Shown one piece after another: positions 1 through 9,195 of a stretch of 64,000 nucleotides of DNA. Position 1 is the first letter of the stretch. Every line of letters begins with the position of its first letter. Where the stretch lies: positions 172,129-236,128 of the forward strand of contig CAJAIJ010000057.1 in assembly GCA_903939845.1 (NCBI GenBank), written 5' to 3'. The notes under the pieces are model-generated. The model saw nothing but the letters and a program-made list of their open reading frames with translations. It was not told the DNA's origin and did no database searches. Both the position numbers and the translations under genes were made by a program. Origin of the DNA: an uncultured Solirubrobacterales bacterium. Lineage in GTDB: Bacteria > Actinomycetota > Thermoleophilia > Solirubrobacterales > 70-9.

Positions 1-55
1 CTGTAAGCACGACGAACACCGAAACAGCGGCAACCCTGATCCTGCGAACGCTCAA
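1..55 (-). CDS. N-terminal fragment of a probable secreted protein (truncated by window edge)
   Basis: Reverse strand from TTG at 55: (M)SVRRIRVAAVSVFVVLT, a signal-peptide-like start preceded by GAAGGGA 7 nt upstream. Only 18 codons visible. Confidence 0.35.
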   Translation of the reverse strand, partial: MSVRRIRVAAVSVFVVLT

Positions 56-438
56 CGGAAAGTCCCTTCGCTCGTTTGCGAACCACGAAGGCGGCGGCTC
101 CCGCAGGACCCTGCCATCCCTCATCCATCCCTTCCCGAAACCTAACAGAGGCCCGGAAGTTGCGCCAAGGGTGCATCTCCGGGGGCCCTGCTGCACTGGT
201 GCATCCCGGTCATTCATCCGACGTCCTGCCGATAATCGTTCGTTCGATGCTCTGCCCGATGACAGGACGGGACCACACTCTTTTCTGGATGCGATCGGCC
301 TGGTGGTGCGAGGACTGTCGCCAGAAGATCGAGTCCTGCTGCGAGGGGGGAGGCTGCCCTTCGATCGCGGAACTCGAGCCAGGGGCAGGAGAGCGGAGCC
401 AGACCGGAAGAGCCGACCTGGCCGCATAGACTGCGGCC

Positions 439-1557
439 ATGGATCTGAAGGAGAAGCAGAAGGGGCCGATCGCGGTCTACGGCGCGACCGGGTTCACCGG
501 GAAGCTGGTCGCACGCGAGCTCGAGAAGGCCGGTGCCGAGTTCATCATCGCCGGTCGCAACCGGGAGAAACTCGATCGGGTCGCATCCGGACTCGAGTCC
601 GATCCGCCGCGAGTCGCCGTTACCGTCGAGGACCGGGAAGGCCTCAGGGAGATGCTCGCCGACTGCTCGACCGTGATCGCCTGCGCCGGACCCTTCACGC
701 TCCACGGCGAGCCCGTCCTCGCCGCAGCAGTCGAGACCGGCACCAACTATCTCGACACGACCGGTGAGCAGCCATTCATCGCGATGGCCTACGACCGGTA
801 TGGCGGCCGGGCCGAGAAAGCCGGCATCGCCGTGATCCCGGGCATGGGGTTCGACTACGTGCCGGGCGACATGATCGCCTCGCTGACCGCGCAGGGCATG
901 GACGGTTTGGACACCGTGCGGCTCGCCTATGCGACCGATTTCCAGATGACTCGCGGAACGATGCTCTCGGCACTGGAGATGATCAAGGGAGGGGATCTCG
1001 AGTGGCGAAACGGGCGACTCGTACCGGCAGACCCGAGCGTGGATCGCGGGAGATTCGATTTCGGATCGCCTCTGGGGGAGGTCCAGATGACCCGCTACCC
1101 GGCCGGCGAACACCTGACGGTCCCCCGTCACATCGAGACCGAGCGGGTCGAGACGATGCTGAGCGCCGGATCGATAGCGCCCGGTGCCCTGGAGAAGGTC
1201 ACGCCGTACGTGGCGAGGCCCCTGGGGGTCCTGATGAGGACCCCGGTCCGAAAGCTCACCGGCAGGCTGGTCGGCCGGCTCCCGGAAGGCCCGACACCGG
1301 AGTCCCGGGCCGTGGCCTCCTTCACGGTCTGCTGTGAAGCGATCGCGGACGGCAGGGTCCATCGGGGACGGATCTCGGGCCGCGACGTCTACGGAATTAC
1401 GGCCGCGTTCATCGTCAAGGGGGCGATCGCGGCAGCTCTGGGCGACATCGAGCGATCGGGCGGCCTCGCACCGTCGGAGGCCTTCGACCCAGCTCTCTTC
1501 CTCGACGGATTCGAGGACTTTTCGCTCGAGTGGTCGGTCGATACCGCGACCTCCTGA
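439..1557 (+). CDS. Saccharopine dehydrogenase-like NAD(P)-binding oxidoreductase (trans-acting enoyl reductase-like)
   Basis: 372 aa; N-terminal Rossmann motif VYGATGFTGKLVARELEKAGAEFIIAGRN. Confidence 0.8.
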   Translation: MDLKEKQKGPIAVYGATGFTGKLVARELEKAGAEFIIAGRNREKLDRVASGLESDPPRVAVTVEDREGLREMLADCSTVIACAGPFTLHGEPVLAAAVETGTNYLDTTGEQPFIAMAYDRYGGRAEKAGIAVIPGMGFDYVPGDMIASLTAQGMDGLDTVRLAYATDFQMTRGTMLSALEMIKGGDLEWRNGRLVPADPSVDRGRFDFGSPLGEVQMTRYPAGEHLTVPRHIETERVETMLSAGSIAPGALEKVTPYVARPLGVLMRTPVRKLTGRLVGRLPEGPTPESRAVASFTVCCEAIADGRVHRGRISGRDVYGITAAFIVKGAIAAALGDIERSGGLAPSEAFDPALFLDGFEDFSLEWSVDTATS

Positions 1558-1659
1558 CCGAAGGGAGTCAACCATTCGGGTCCGGGCCCATCGCCGCTCG
1601 ACCCCGAGAGGACTTCTGCGAGGGATGAGGCGCAGCCGTTTCGGCCCTATCCTCGGGAT

Positions 1660-2244
1660 GTGAGCGACGACCGAGGCAGATCGAGTCGGGGCGAGAGGCT
1701 CTTCATCTCCCTGAACCCGCCAGAAGAGGTCCGGACCGCGATCTCGGCTTGGAGTTGGGAGATCGAAGCCTCGATCCAGGGTGCCCGCCCGGTCCACCGT
1801 AACTCGATCCACCTGACACTCGCCTTCCTCGGATACAGGTCCGTTCGGGAGAGGGAAGCGTTGATGCCCGCAATCGGAGAACTCACCGGTCCCTCGGCCC
1901 GGCTTCGAACGGCCGCCCCTGTCTGGCTGCCGCCCCGACGACCGCGGGTCCTCGCGGTCGAGGTCTCGGATCCGGAGGGATCCCTCCGGGCAATCCGTGA
2001 CCAGCTACTGAAGCTGCTCGAAGAGGCAATCGGTTGGAAGCCGGAACGGCCGGACTTCCTGCCTCACCTGACCGCAGTTCGCCTCGGCCGGGGCGTGGAG
2101 GTCGCGAACATCGAGATCTCTCCCCTGCCCGCTCTCTCCTTCGAAGCTCGGGAGGTCGTCCTCTACCGGTCGACTCTCGAACCCTCAGGTGCAAGATACG
2201 AGGTCCTCGGCCGATTCGTTCTGGGTTCGACCGGGGCGGCGTGA
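1660..2244 (+). CDS. thpR: RNA 2',3'-cyclic phosphodiesterase (2H family, LigT/ThpR-like)
   Basis: GTG start; paired HxT motifs HLTLAFLG and HLTAVRLGRG; RLFISLNPPEEVR N-terminus. Confidence 0.85.
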   Translation: MSDDRGRSSRGERLFISLNPPEEVRTAISAWSWEIEASIQGARPVHRNSIHLTLAFLGYRSVREREALMPAIGELTGPSARLRTAAPVWLPPRRPRVLAVEVSDPEGSLRAIRDQLLKLLEEAIGWKPERPDFLPHLTAVRLGRGVEVANIEISPLPALSFEAREVVLYRSTLEPSGARYEVLGRFVLGSTGAA

Positions 2245-2335
2245 CCGCTTCCGACCGGTCTCGACAGGGTTACTGTTCTCGAGGGTTCAAAGTGAAAGCC
2301 GACCCTGCCCTAATGGAATGATTGAAACCCGGACC

Positions 2336-3004
2336 ATGGCCGCTCGCACGATCACAGCCTTGCTCGTCTCCTTCGCCTGCCTCGGCCTGAGCGCCTCTGC
2401 CATGGCGGCAGAGATCGCTCGCCCCCTGTTCTGGAAGACGACCGTGAGGATCAAGCCGAACGGTCCCACCGACGGGGTGATACTTGCCGCCGCGAGGTCG
2501 GGTGGTCCGAGCGGCTTCCTGGTGCTGAAGACCCGTGAGGTCGAGGGCCAGGAGTGGCTCGCCCTCAGGATCGGGGAACGCCCGAATGACCGGGTGGGAT
2601 GGGTCCCGGCCTTTCGGGTCGAAGTCATCGAAGCCCGAAACCGGCTCCTGGTCTCGGTGGTGAAAAGGACGATGACGCTGTTCCTGAATGGAAAGGCGGC
2701 CTGGAAGACCCGGGTCATCGTCGGAAAGCCGTCGACACCGACGCCGAGAGGTCTTTTCGCAGTCCACGACTTCTATCGGGTCAATGATGACCTCAGGCCG
2801 TGGGTCGTGGAGACCACGGCTCATTCCGAGGTCCTGATGTCCTTCCTCGGTGGGCCGGCTCGGGTCGCCCTGCATGGACGACACGGGGCGCTTCGTGCGC
2901 CCTGGGGTACCGCCGTCTCGAACGGTTGCATCAGGAGTCCGGACTGGGCCTTGCGCTCGATCCGGAAGCACCTCTCGCCCGGCTCACCGATCGAGATCCG
3001 GTAA
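2336..3004 (+). CDS. Secreted L,D-transpeptidase (YkuD domain)
   Basis: C-terminal HGRHGALRAPWGTAVSNGCIRSPDWA (HGxx...SxGCIR active site); signal peptide if start is MAARTITALLVSFACLGLSASAMA. ORF extends upstream to 2189. Confidence 0.85.
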   Translation: MAARTITALLVSFACLGLSASAMAAEIARPLFWKTTVRIKPNGPTDGVILAAARSGGPSGFLVLKTREVEGQEWLALRIGERPNDRVGWVPAFRVEVIEARNRLLVSVVKRTMTLFLNGKAAWKTRVIVGKPSTPTPRGLFAVHDFYRVNDDLRPWVVETTAHSEVLMSFLGGPARVALHGRHGALRAPWGTAVSNGCIRSPDWALRSIRKHLSPGSPIEIR

Positions 3005-3025
3005 CGGAACTCGGGACCGGCGGGG

Positions 3026-3634
3026 TCAGCTCGTGATCCGTTCGAACATGTCCCGGAACAGCGCCTCGGCACGATCCTGGGGAAACCGCTCGGGATAGGA
3101 GAACCTCGCGATGTTGATTCCATCGAGGGCGGCCCAGATCTCGTCGACCACATCCTCGGGATCGCGACCCTGCGGGATCCGTCCCTCTTCCTGGGCATCC
3201 CGAACCATCGCCAGATAACCGGGGTGGATTCCGTCCTCTATCTGCTGGACCGTTGCGAGCAGCTCCGGGTCCCTCGGGGCATGGAGGTAGACCTCGTAGA
3301 TGGCCCTGACGAACCCCATCGCCCGATCGCCTTCGATCCTGATCATCCCGGCGAATGCCTCGAACAGCCTCTCGACCGGATCGGGGTCGACCACCTTGTC
3401 TACATCCGGCCAGGCAACCTCATAGGACCTCCTGACCACGGCCTCGATCATCTCCCTGCGGCTGCCGAACTCGTAGGTGAAGGGTGCGGTCGAAGTGCCG
3501 GCCCTCTCGGCCAGGGCCCTGAAAGTGCATGCCTGGTAGCCCTTCTCGGCGATCAACTCGATCGCCAGCTCGACCAAGGCGTCCCGCTTTGCCTCTCGAA
3601 GCTTGGATCTCTTCTGCGAAACGACCGGAGCCAT
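3026..3634 (-). CDS. TetR/AcrR family transcriptional regulator
   Basis: 202 aa; N-terminal HTH: RDALVELAIELIAEKGYQACTFRALAERAGTSTAPFTYEFGSRREMIEAV. Confidence 0.9.
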   Translation of the reverse strand: MAPVVSQKRSKLREAKRDALVELAIELIAEKGYQACTFRALAERAGTSTAPFTYEFGSRREMIEAVVRRSYEVAWPDVDKVVDPDPVERLFEAFAGMIRIEGDRAMGFVRAIYEVYLHAPRDPELLATVQQIEDGIHPGYLAMVRDAQEEGRIPQGRDPEDVVDEIWAALDGINIARFSYPERFPQDRAEALFRDMFERITS

Positions 3635-3636
3635 CT

Positions 3637-3656
3637 GTGTTGTAATTTTACAACAC
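3637..3656. promoter_or_regulatory. Putative TetR operator: perfect 9-bp inverted repeat GTGTTGTAA-TT-TTACAACAC
   Basis: Perfect palindromic arms read from sequence, 2 nt upstream of the tetR start codon and inside the 51-bp divergent tetR/usp intergenic region. Confidence 0.7.
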
Positions 3657-3685
3657 GGTTATTCACCGGCTGCCAAGGAGGCAAT

Positions 3686-4543
3686 GTGTTCGAGAAGATC
3701 GTCGTCGGATTCGATGAGAGCCAGGGCTCGAAGGACGCTCTCGCTCTGGCCGCAACGCTCGGTGGCCGTTTTGGATCCGAGATCACCGTCGCCACCGTCG
3801 TCCCGACTCCGATCGGGGGTGCCTTCGCTCCGGCCCTTCCGGCCGACGCCTACACGGTCGTCAAGGCCGAGGCCGAGGCCTCCGCCTCCCGCGCGGCCGG
3901 GGAAGTGGCCGGAACCCCGATCGTCGTCGAGAGCCTCTCCCCCGCCCGCGGACTCGATGAAGTGGTCGAACAGACCGGGGCGGACCTGCTGGTGCTCGGA
4001 TGCGGCAAGGGCGACACCGGCGAAGTTCGAGCCGGGCACAAAGCACGTCACATGCTCCAGGGCGGTACTGCGGCGGTCCTCATGGCCCCGGTCGGCTACG
4101 CCTCCGGTGCTGCTTCTCTGGATCGGGTGGCAGTTGCGGTCGACGGGTCGACCGAATCCGACGAAGCGCTCCGGGCGGCCGCCACCCTGGCAGGAGACGG
4201 TCCGCTCCAGGTCATCTCGGTCGCGACGGACTTCGCCGAATACTGGGGCCACTGGGGTGCCACCTATGCGATGACGGAATTGGCCGAGGCATCGAGGGAG
4301 GCGGCGCAGCACGTGCTCGAAGCAGCCGCAGAGGAGCTGCCGGAAGGAGTCGTCCACGACGACGTCCTGCTGGAGGGCGATGCCGCTGCCGAGCTGATTC
4401 GCCGGTCGCAGCAGGGGATCAACCTCCTCTGCCTCGGGTCCCGGAGCTTCGGGCCATTCCTCAGGGTCCTTCTCGGATCGGTTTCCTCCGATGTCGTGGC
4501 CGGCGCGGGCTGTGCAGTTCTGGTGCTTCCCCGGCCGCTGTAA
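3686..4543 (+). CDS. Universal stress protein, two tandem UspA domains
   Basis: GTG start, MFEKIVVGFDESQGSKDALALAATL; second domain DRVAVAVDGSTESDEALRAAATLA; GSRSFGPFLRVLLGSVSSDVVAGAGCAVLVLP. Confidence 0.88.
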   Translation: MFEKIVVGFDESQGSKDALALAATLGGRFGSEITVATVVPTPIGGAFAPALPADAYTVVKAEAEASASRAAGEVAGTPIVVESLSPARGLDEVVEQTGADLLVLGCGKGDTGEVRAGHKARHMLQGGTAAVLMAPVGYASGAASLDRVAVAVDGSTESDEALRAAATLAGDGPLQVISVATDFAEYWGHWGATYAMTELAEASREAAQHVLEAAAEELPEGVVHDDVLLEGDAAAELIRRSQQGINLLCLGSRSFGPFLRVLLGSVSSDVVAGAGCAVLVLPRPL

Positions 4544-4770
4544 TCAATGATTTTCACCCCGCCGGAGTGGTCGACGATTGGTAGAATCGAATTCAATTGA
4601 AGTGTCGTCCACGGGATTCGGGAGACTCACAGGGTGATCTGCCGAATTCGACGGTCGACCGGGATTTGGTCTAGTTTCTGCGAAAGGGATCGTCCCTAAA
4701 GGCATTGGACCGCCGCCCGGGTCGCCCGACCAGTCCACGCAGCATCCGACAGAAAGGTCTCTCAGCTCTT

Positions 4771-5940
4771 ATGACACGCTCAGTCAAGTCGCTCGCACTC
4801 GCGGCCGCAACCGTTCTTCTGGCATCGCTCGTCGTCGCCTGCAGCGACTCCGGTAGCGACTCCTCCGATACCTGGAGGATCGGCCTGGAGGCACCGCTCT
4901 CCGGTGACCTCTCCGTGCTCGGTGACGGAATGCTCAAGGGTGCCCAGATGGCCGCCAACGAGATCAATGAGAGCGGTGGCCTGCTCGATCGGGAAGTCGA
5001 GATCATCCCGATCGATGATGCCGGTGACGCAAAGACCGGCGTGGACGCAGCCAACACCGCGATCGACGAGGGCCTCGACGGCGTCGTCGGCCCTTACAAC
5101 TCGGGTGTGGGCATCGAAACCCTGCCGCTCTACGTCGATGACGGTCTGGTCCCGATCAGGCTCACTTCCGACAACGCGACCGACGGACTCGGCTTCACCC
5201 TCCAGCCGATGACCAACCAGATAGCTCCGGTCGCAGCCGAGGCCATGACCGATTGGCTCGACGCGAAGACCGTCGCGATCGCCTATGACGACACCGAGGC
5301 CTACACCAAGACGATCGCTAAGTCGGTTCGCTCCGACCTCGAGAAGGCCGGAGCCGAGGTCGTCGCTTACGAGGCGATAGAGCCCGGTGCCGATGATTAC
5401 TCGTCCGAGGTAGAGAAGCTGGCTGGCACGGGTGCCGACGTCGTCTACCTCGCCGTCTACTTCCCGGAAGGCGGCCTGATGGCCAAGGCGATGCTCGATC
5501 AGGGCGTATCGGCGGACTGCCTGGCCGACTACGGCTCCTATGACACCGGCTTCATCGAGACCGCCGGCAAGAAGGCCGCCGAGAACTGCCCGGTGATCGG
5601 CGTTCCGGCTCCGTCCGACTTCCCCGGCTCGGCCTCGCTGGTCGACAGCTACCAGAGCGAGTTCGATTCCGAACCCGGCACATGGAGCCCTTACACATAC
5701 GACTCGGTCAACTTCCTCGCCGAGGGAGTGACCGCGGCCGGCTCGTTCGATGCGGCAGCGGTCAAGGCCGAACTCGACAAGGTCGACGGCTGGAAGGGCT
5801 GGACCGGCTCGGTGACGATCGATGCCGAGACCGGCAACCGCGACCCGGCTACGGTCGTCGTGGTCGAGACCGATGCCGAAGGTGCCTTCACGGTCGACCA
5901 GGAGTGGTCGAAGGCCGTTGGCGCCCCGTACACGAAGTAG
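4771..5940 (+). CDS. Branched-chain amino acid-type ABC transporter substrate-binding lipoprotein
   Basis: Lipobox LASLVVACSDSG; LivJ-like EAPLSGDLSVLGDGMLKGAQMAANEINESGGLLDREVEIIPIDDAG. Confidence 0.88.
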   Translation: MTRSVKSLALAAATVLLASLVVACSDSGSDSSDTWRIGLEAPLSGDLSVLGDGMLKGAQMAANEINESGGLLDREVEIIPIDDAGDAKTGVDAANTAIDEGLDGVVGPYNSGVGIETLPLYVDDGLVPIRLTSDNATDGLGFTLQPMTNQIAPVAAEAMTDWLDAKTVAIAYDDTEAYTKTIAKSVRSDLEKAGAEVVAYEAIEPGADDYSSEVEKLAGTGADVVYLAVYFPEGGLMAKAMLDQGVSADCLADYGSYDTGFIETAGKKAAENCPVIGVPAPSDFPGSASLVDSYQSEFDSEPGTWSPYTYDSVNFLAEGVTAAGSFDAAAVKAELDKVDGWKGWTGSVTIDAETGNRDPATVVVVETDAEGAFTVDQEWSKAVGAPYTK

Positions 5941-5952
5941 AGGTAATGCGGC

Positions 5953-5983
5953 CACGGACCGGGGGCACATCCCCCGGTCCGTG
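5953..5983 (+). terminator. Intrinsic-terminator-like hairpin
   Basis: CACGGACCGGGGG-CACAT-CCCCCGGTCCGTG: perfect 13-bp stem, 5-nt loop, 12 nt after the substrate-binding protein stop; no clear U-tract. Confidence 0.7.
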
Positions 5984-6006
5984 ACTCGTCGAGCAGGGCC
6001 TGAACG

Positions 6007-7125
6007 TTGACCGGGGACACCGCCGAAGGAGGCGATGGCAAGGACGTCCCACGTTCCCTGAGGAGCCGGATCACGGGGGCACTCTCCTCCAATCCGGTGC
6101 GCCCGGCCTGGGGGCTGTCGATCGGAGGACTCGTCGGCGGGGGCCTGGGGTTCGGATTGGGCAGCCTCGTTCTGCCGATCGAGGCCGCGGTCGGAGCCGG
6201 TGTCACCGGGATCCTGGTGACCGCAATCGGACTCGCGACCCCCAGGGGGCTGCGCTCGAAGTTCACCCCTCTCACCGGTCTGATCGTCCTGGTCGCCCTG
6301 CTCCTGGCCCACCTCTCGACCGGGAGCCCGCTGGTTGCCGGCCTGGCCATGGCCCTGGTGATGTTCGTTTCGGCGCTAAGCGTCGCCGGGGGAAAGGCCG
6401 TCGCCGTGATCGGGACCGTCCTCGGCACGGCCTACTTCATCCCGGCCGTGGTCGGCTATACGGCCGACCTTTCGACGCTCGAGACCGTGCTTCAGGGAAT
6501 CTTCGGTATCGCCGCCGGTCTGGTGACGGTCGCCCTGCTCGCCCGATTCGTCAAACCTCTCGAGACCCCCGCAAAGCCGCAACCGGGCGGGACAGGCGAT
6601 GGGGCGACTGGTGCCGGCCCCCTGCACCTGATGCTCGCGGCGGCCGGAACCCGCTCGCCGTTGCGGGCCTATGCGGTCCGAAGGGCGATCGTGATCGGTC
6701 TTGCTGTCGGTGTCTACCAGGCATCAGGGAGCCACAATGTCTTCTGGGTCGCCCTGACGCTCTTCGCCGTCCTCAGTCCGGACGAGTCCTCGACCTGGGG
6801 GAAGGCATTGAGCCGCTCGGTCGGCACGATCGCCGGGGCACTGCTGCTGGGTGCGCTCGCACAGGTCCTCGAGCCCCAGATCGTGATCGGGATCGGAGTG
6901 GCCGCCCTGATCGTCGGCATCAGCTTCATGAAGCGAAACTACGCCGTCTATTCGGCCGGCATGGCGATGCTCATCGTGGCCCTGTTCGGGGCGAGCGACG
7001 ACCAGTTCTTCGCGTGGGCCGAACTCCGGATCCTCGACACCATCATCGGCGTCACGATCGCGATCGCCTCGCTGTACCTGCTCCCCTATCGAGACCACGA
7101 CGGGCCCGAAGAGGCGACCACCTAG
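6007..7125 (+). CDS. FUSC-like integral membrane protein
   Basis: 372 aa, multiple TM helices; VYQASGSHNVFWVALTLFAVLSPDESSTWGKALSRSVGTIAGALLLGALAQ. Paralogue at 52995-54176. Confidence 0.7.
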   Translation: MTGDTAEGGDGKDVPRSLRSRITGALSSNPVRPAWGLSIGGLVGGGLGFGLGSLVLPIEAAVGAGVTGILVTAIGLATPRGLRSKFTPLTGLIVLVALLLAHLSTGSPLVAGLAMALVMFVSALSVAGGKAVAVIGTVLGTAYFIPAVVGYTADLSTLETVLQGIFGIAAGLVTVALLARFVKPLETPAKPQPGGTGDGATGAGPLHLMLAAAGTRSPLRAYAVRRAIVIGLAVGVYQASGSHNVFWVALTLFAVLSPDESSTWGKALSRSVGTIAGALLLGALAQVLEPQIVIGIGVAALIVGISFMKRNYAVYSAGMAMLIVALFGASDDQFFAWAELRILDTIIGVTIAIASLYLLPYRDHDGPEEATT

Positions 7126-7134
7126 ATCGGCTCG

Positions 7135-7701
7135 TTACCGGGCTTCCCCCGTCTTCCATTTGATCGAGCAACCGAGACTCGGCACCTGCGGTTCCGGGAC
7201 CGGCTCGCCGGCCAGGATCGCCCTCACGGCCCGGTCGAGGTCGAAGCCGGTAGCGGGACCGCCGCTGCCCGGCCGGGTGGCATCGAACTGCCCCCGGTAG
7301 GCAAGCTCGCGATCGGCACCGAAGACGAAGAGGTCCGGGGTGCAGGTCGCACCGTAGGCCTTCGCAACCGACTGGTCCTCGTCGACCAGGTAGGGGAATC
7401 GGTAGCCGTGAAAGGCCGACTCCCTCTCCATTGCCTCGGGCGAGTCGTCCCGGTAGGCAGCAGCATCGTTCGAGTTGATCGCAAACACGGCCGCGCCGCT
7501 GTCGATCAGCCCCGAAGTCACACCGGCCAGGGCCGGTGCGATGTGCTTGACATAGGGACAGTGGTTGCAGATGAATGCGACCACCACGGCGCCGGCTTCA
7601 CCGGCGTCGGCCAGTGAGTGGACTGCTCCCGAGGGATCCGGCAACGAGAACTCCGGAGCCGGAGTTCCCAGCGGCATCATGCTCGACTCTACGGCGGGCA
7701 T
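7135..7701 (-). CDS. Thioredoxin-fold redoxin (AhpC/TSA-like)
   Basis: 188 aa; GTPAPEFSLPDPSGAVHSL...VVAFICNHCPYVKHIAP with CxxC. Confidence 0.85.
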   Translation of the reverse strand: MPAVESSMMPLGTPAPEFSLPDPSGAVHSLADAGEAGAVVVAFICNHCPYVKHIAPALAGVTSGLIDSGAAVFAINSNDAAAYRDDSPEAMERESAFHGYRFPYLVDEDQSVAKAYGATCTPDLFVFGADRELAYRGQFDATRPGSGGPATGFDLDRAVRAILAGEPVPEPQVPSLGCSIKWKTGEAR

Positions 7702-7722
7702 ATCCGAACCACCTTCAGTTCC

Positions 7723-9084
7723 TCAGGCGACCGACGGGGCTTCGGGGAGCGCCGCCAGAGCCCGCTCCATCTCGGCCTCGGAGAACTCCAGATCCTCGAG
7801 CTCGCCCGACATGAACGCCTGGTAGGCGGCCAGGTCGAGGTGGCCGTGGCCGCAGAGGTTGAACAGGATCACCCTCTCTTCACCGGCCTGCTTGGCGGCC
7901 TCGGCCTCGTTGAAGACGGCCCGGATCGCGTGGGTCGGCTCGGGCGCCGGAATGATTCCCTCGGCCCGGGCGAAGGTGACTGCGGCCTCGAAGGCCTCGG
8001 TCTGGGGAATGGCCTCGGCATCGATCAGACCCTCCTTGACCAGAGCGCAGAGAATCGGTGCGTCACCGTGGTAACGGAGTCCACCGGCATGGACCGGCGG
8101 CGGCACGAAGTCGTGGCCCAGGGTGTACATCGGCATCAGCGGGGTCATGCCGACCGTGTCGCCGAAGTCGTAGGCGTAGACCCCCTTGGTCAAGGTCGGA
8201 CAGGCCGCCGGCTCGACCGCCAGGAACCTCGTGTCGAGGCCCTCCTTCAGCTTCTTCCTCAGGAGCGGGAATGCGATGCCGGCGAAGTTTGAACCGCCAC
8301 CGACGCACCCGATCACGACGTCCGGATATTCCCCGGCCATCTCGAGCTGGGCGATCGCTTCGTCACCGATCACGGTCTGGTGCAGGCAGACGTGGTTGAG
8401 AACCGAGCCGAGCGCGTACTTGGTGTCCTCGCTGCCGGCGGCCACCTCGACGGCCTCAGAGATCGCTATGCCGAGACTTCCCGTGGTGTGCTCGGCCTGG
8501 GAGCGACCGGCTTCGGTCAGATCCGAAGGACTGCGGTGGACGTTGGCCCCCCAGGTCTCCATCATCGCCCGGCGATAGGGCTTGTGGTCGTAGGAGACGC
8601 CGACCATGAACACCTCGCAGTCGAGGCCGAACATCTCGCAGGCGAAGGCGAGTGAGGAGCCCCACTGCCCGGCACCGGTCTCTGTCGCGAGCTTCTTGAC
8701 GCCCTCCTTCGCGTTGTAGAAAGCCTGCGGGACTGCGGTGTTCGGCTTGTGGGAGCCCGAAGGCGAGACGCCTTCGTACTTGTAGTAGATGTGAGCCGGG
8801 GTGTCGAGCGCCTTCTCCAGGCGGGTCGCCCTCATCAGCGGGGTCGGACGCCACAGCCGGTATGCCTCACGGACCTCCTCGGGGATCTCGATGTTCGGAT
8901 CCATCGAGACTTCCTGCTCGATCAGGGCCATCGGGAAGAGCGGCGCCAGGTCCTCCGGTGCGAGGGGCTGGCCGGTCCCGGGATTGAGCGGTGGCAGCGG
9001 TTCTCCCGGGAGGTCGGCAGCGATGTTCGTCCACTGCTCGGGGATCTTCGACTCGTCCATCAGGAACTTGTGCTGCTCGGCCAT
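7723..9084 (-). CDS. trpB2: TrpB-like pyridoxal-phosphate-dependent enzyme (TrpB2 type)
   Basis: Start [77 protein letters not shown]. Confidence 0.88.
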   Translation of the reverse strand: MAEQHKFLMDESKIPEQWTNIAADLPGEPLPPLNPGTGQPLAPEDLAPLFPMALIEQEVSMDPNIEIPEEVREAYRLWRPTPLMRATRLEKALDTPAHIYYKYEGVSPSGSHKPNTAVPQAFYNAKEGVKKLATETGAGQWGSSLAFACEMFGLDCEVFMVGVSYDHKPYRRAMMETWGANVHRSPSDLTEAGRSQAEHTTGSLGIAISEAVEVAAGSEDTKYALGSVLNHVCLHQTVIGDEAIAQLEMAGEYPDVVIGCVGGGSNFAGIAFPLLRKKLKEGLDTRFLAVEPAACPTLTKGVYAYDFGDTVGMTPLMPMYTLGHDFVPPPVHAGGLRYHGDAPILCALVKEGLIDAEAIPQTEAFEAAVTFARAEGIIPAPEPTHAIRAVFNEAEAAKQAGEERVILFNLCGHGHLDLAAYQAFMSGELEDLEFSEAEMERALAALPEAPSVA

Positions 9085-9195
9085 TCTCTTCTCCTCCTCG
9101 TCGTATCCGCAGATCGTCGAACGCAACCGTGAAAGCCCGAAGCAGTCTAGTGGTCCGGGGCCGGTTCGCCACCCCGCAACTTGGGGGATTCGGAC

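Noticed and set aside
76-429. 117-aa plus ORF (and 171-767) in the leader region
   Set aside because: No motif, mixed composition, and no homology I recognise.
214-1812. 532-aa minus-strand ORF opposite the saccharopine dehydrogenase-like gene
   Set aside because: No recognisable motif; Rossmann gene on plus strand is clear.
4780-6312. 510-aa minus-strand ORF across the substrate-binding protein and terminator
   Set aside because: Spans a strong hairpin and two genes on the opposite strand; no domain.
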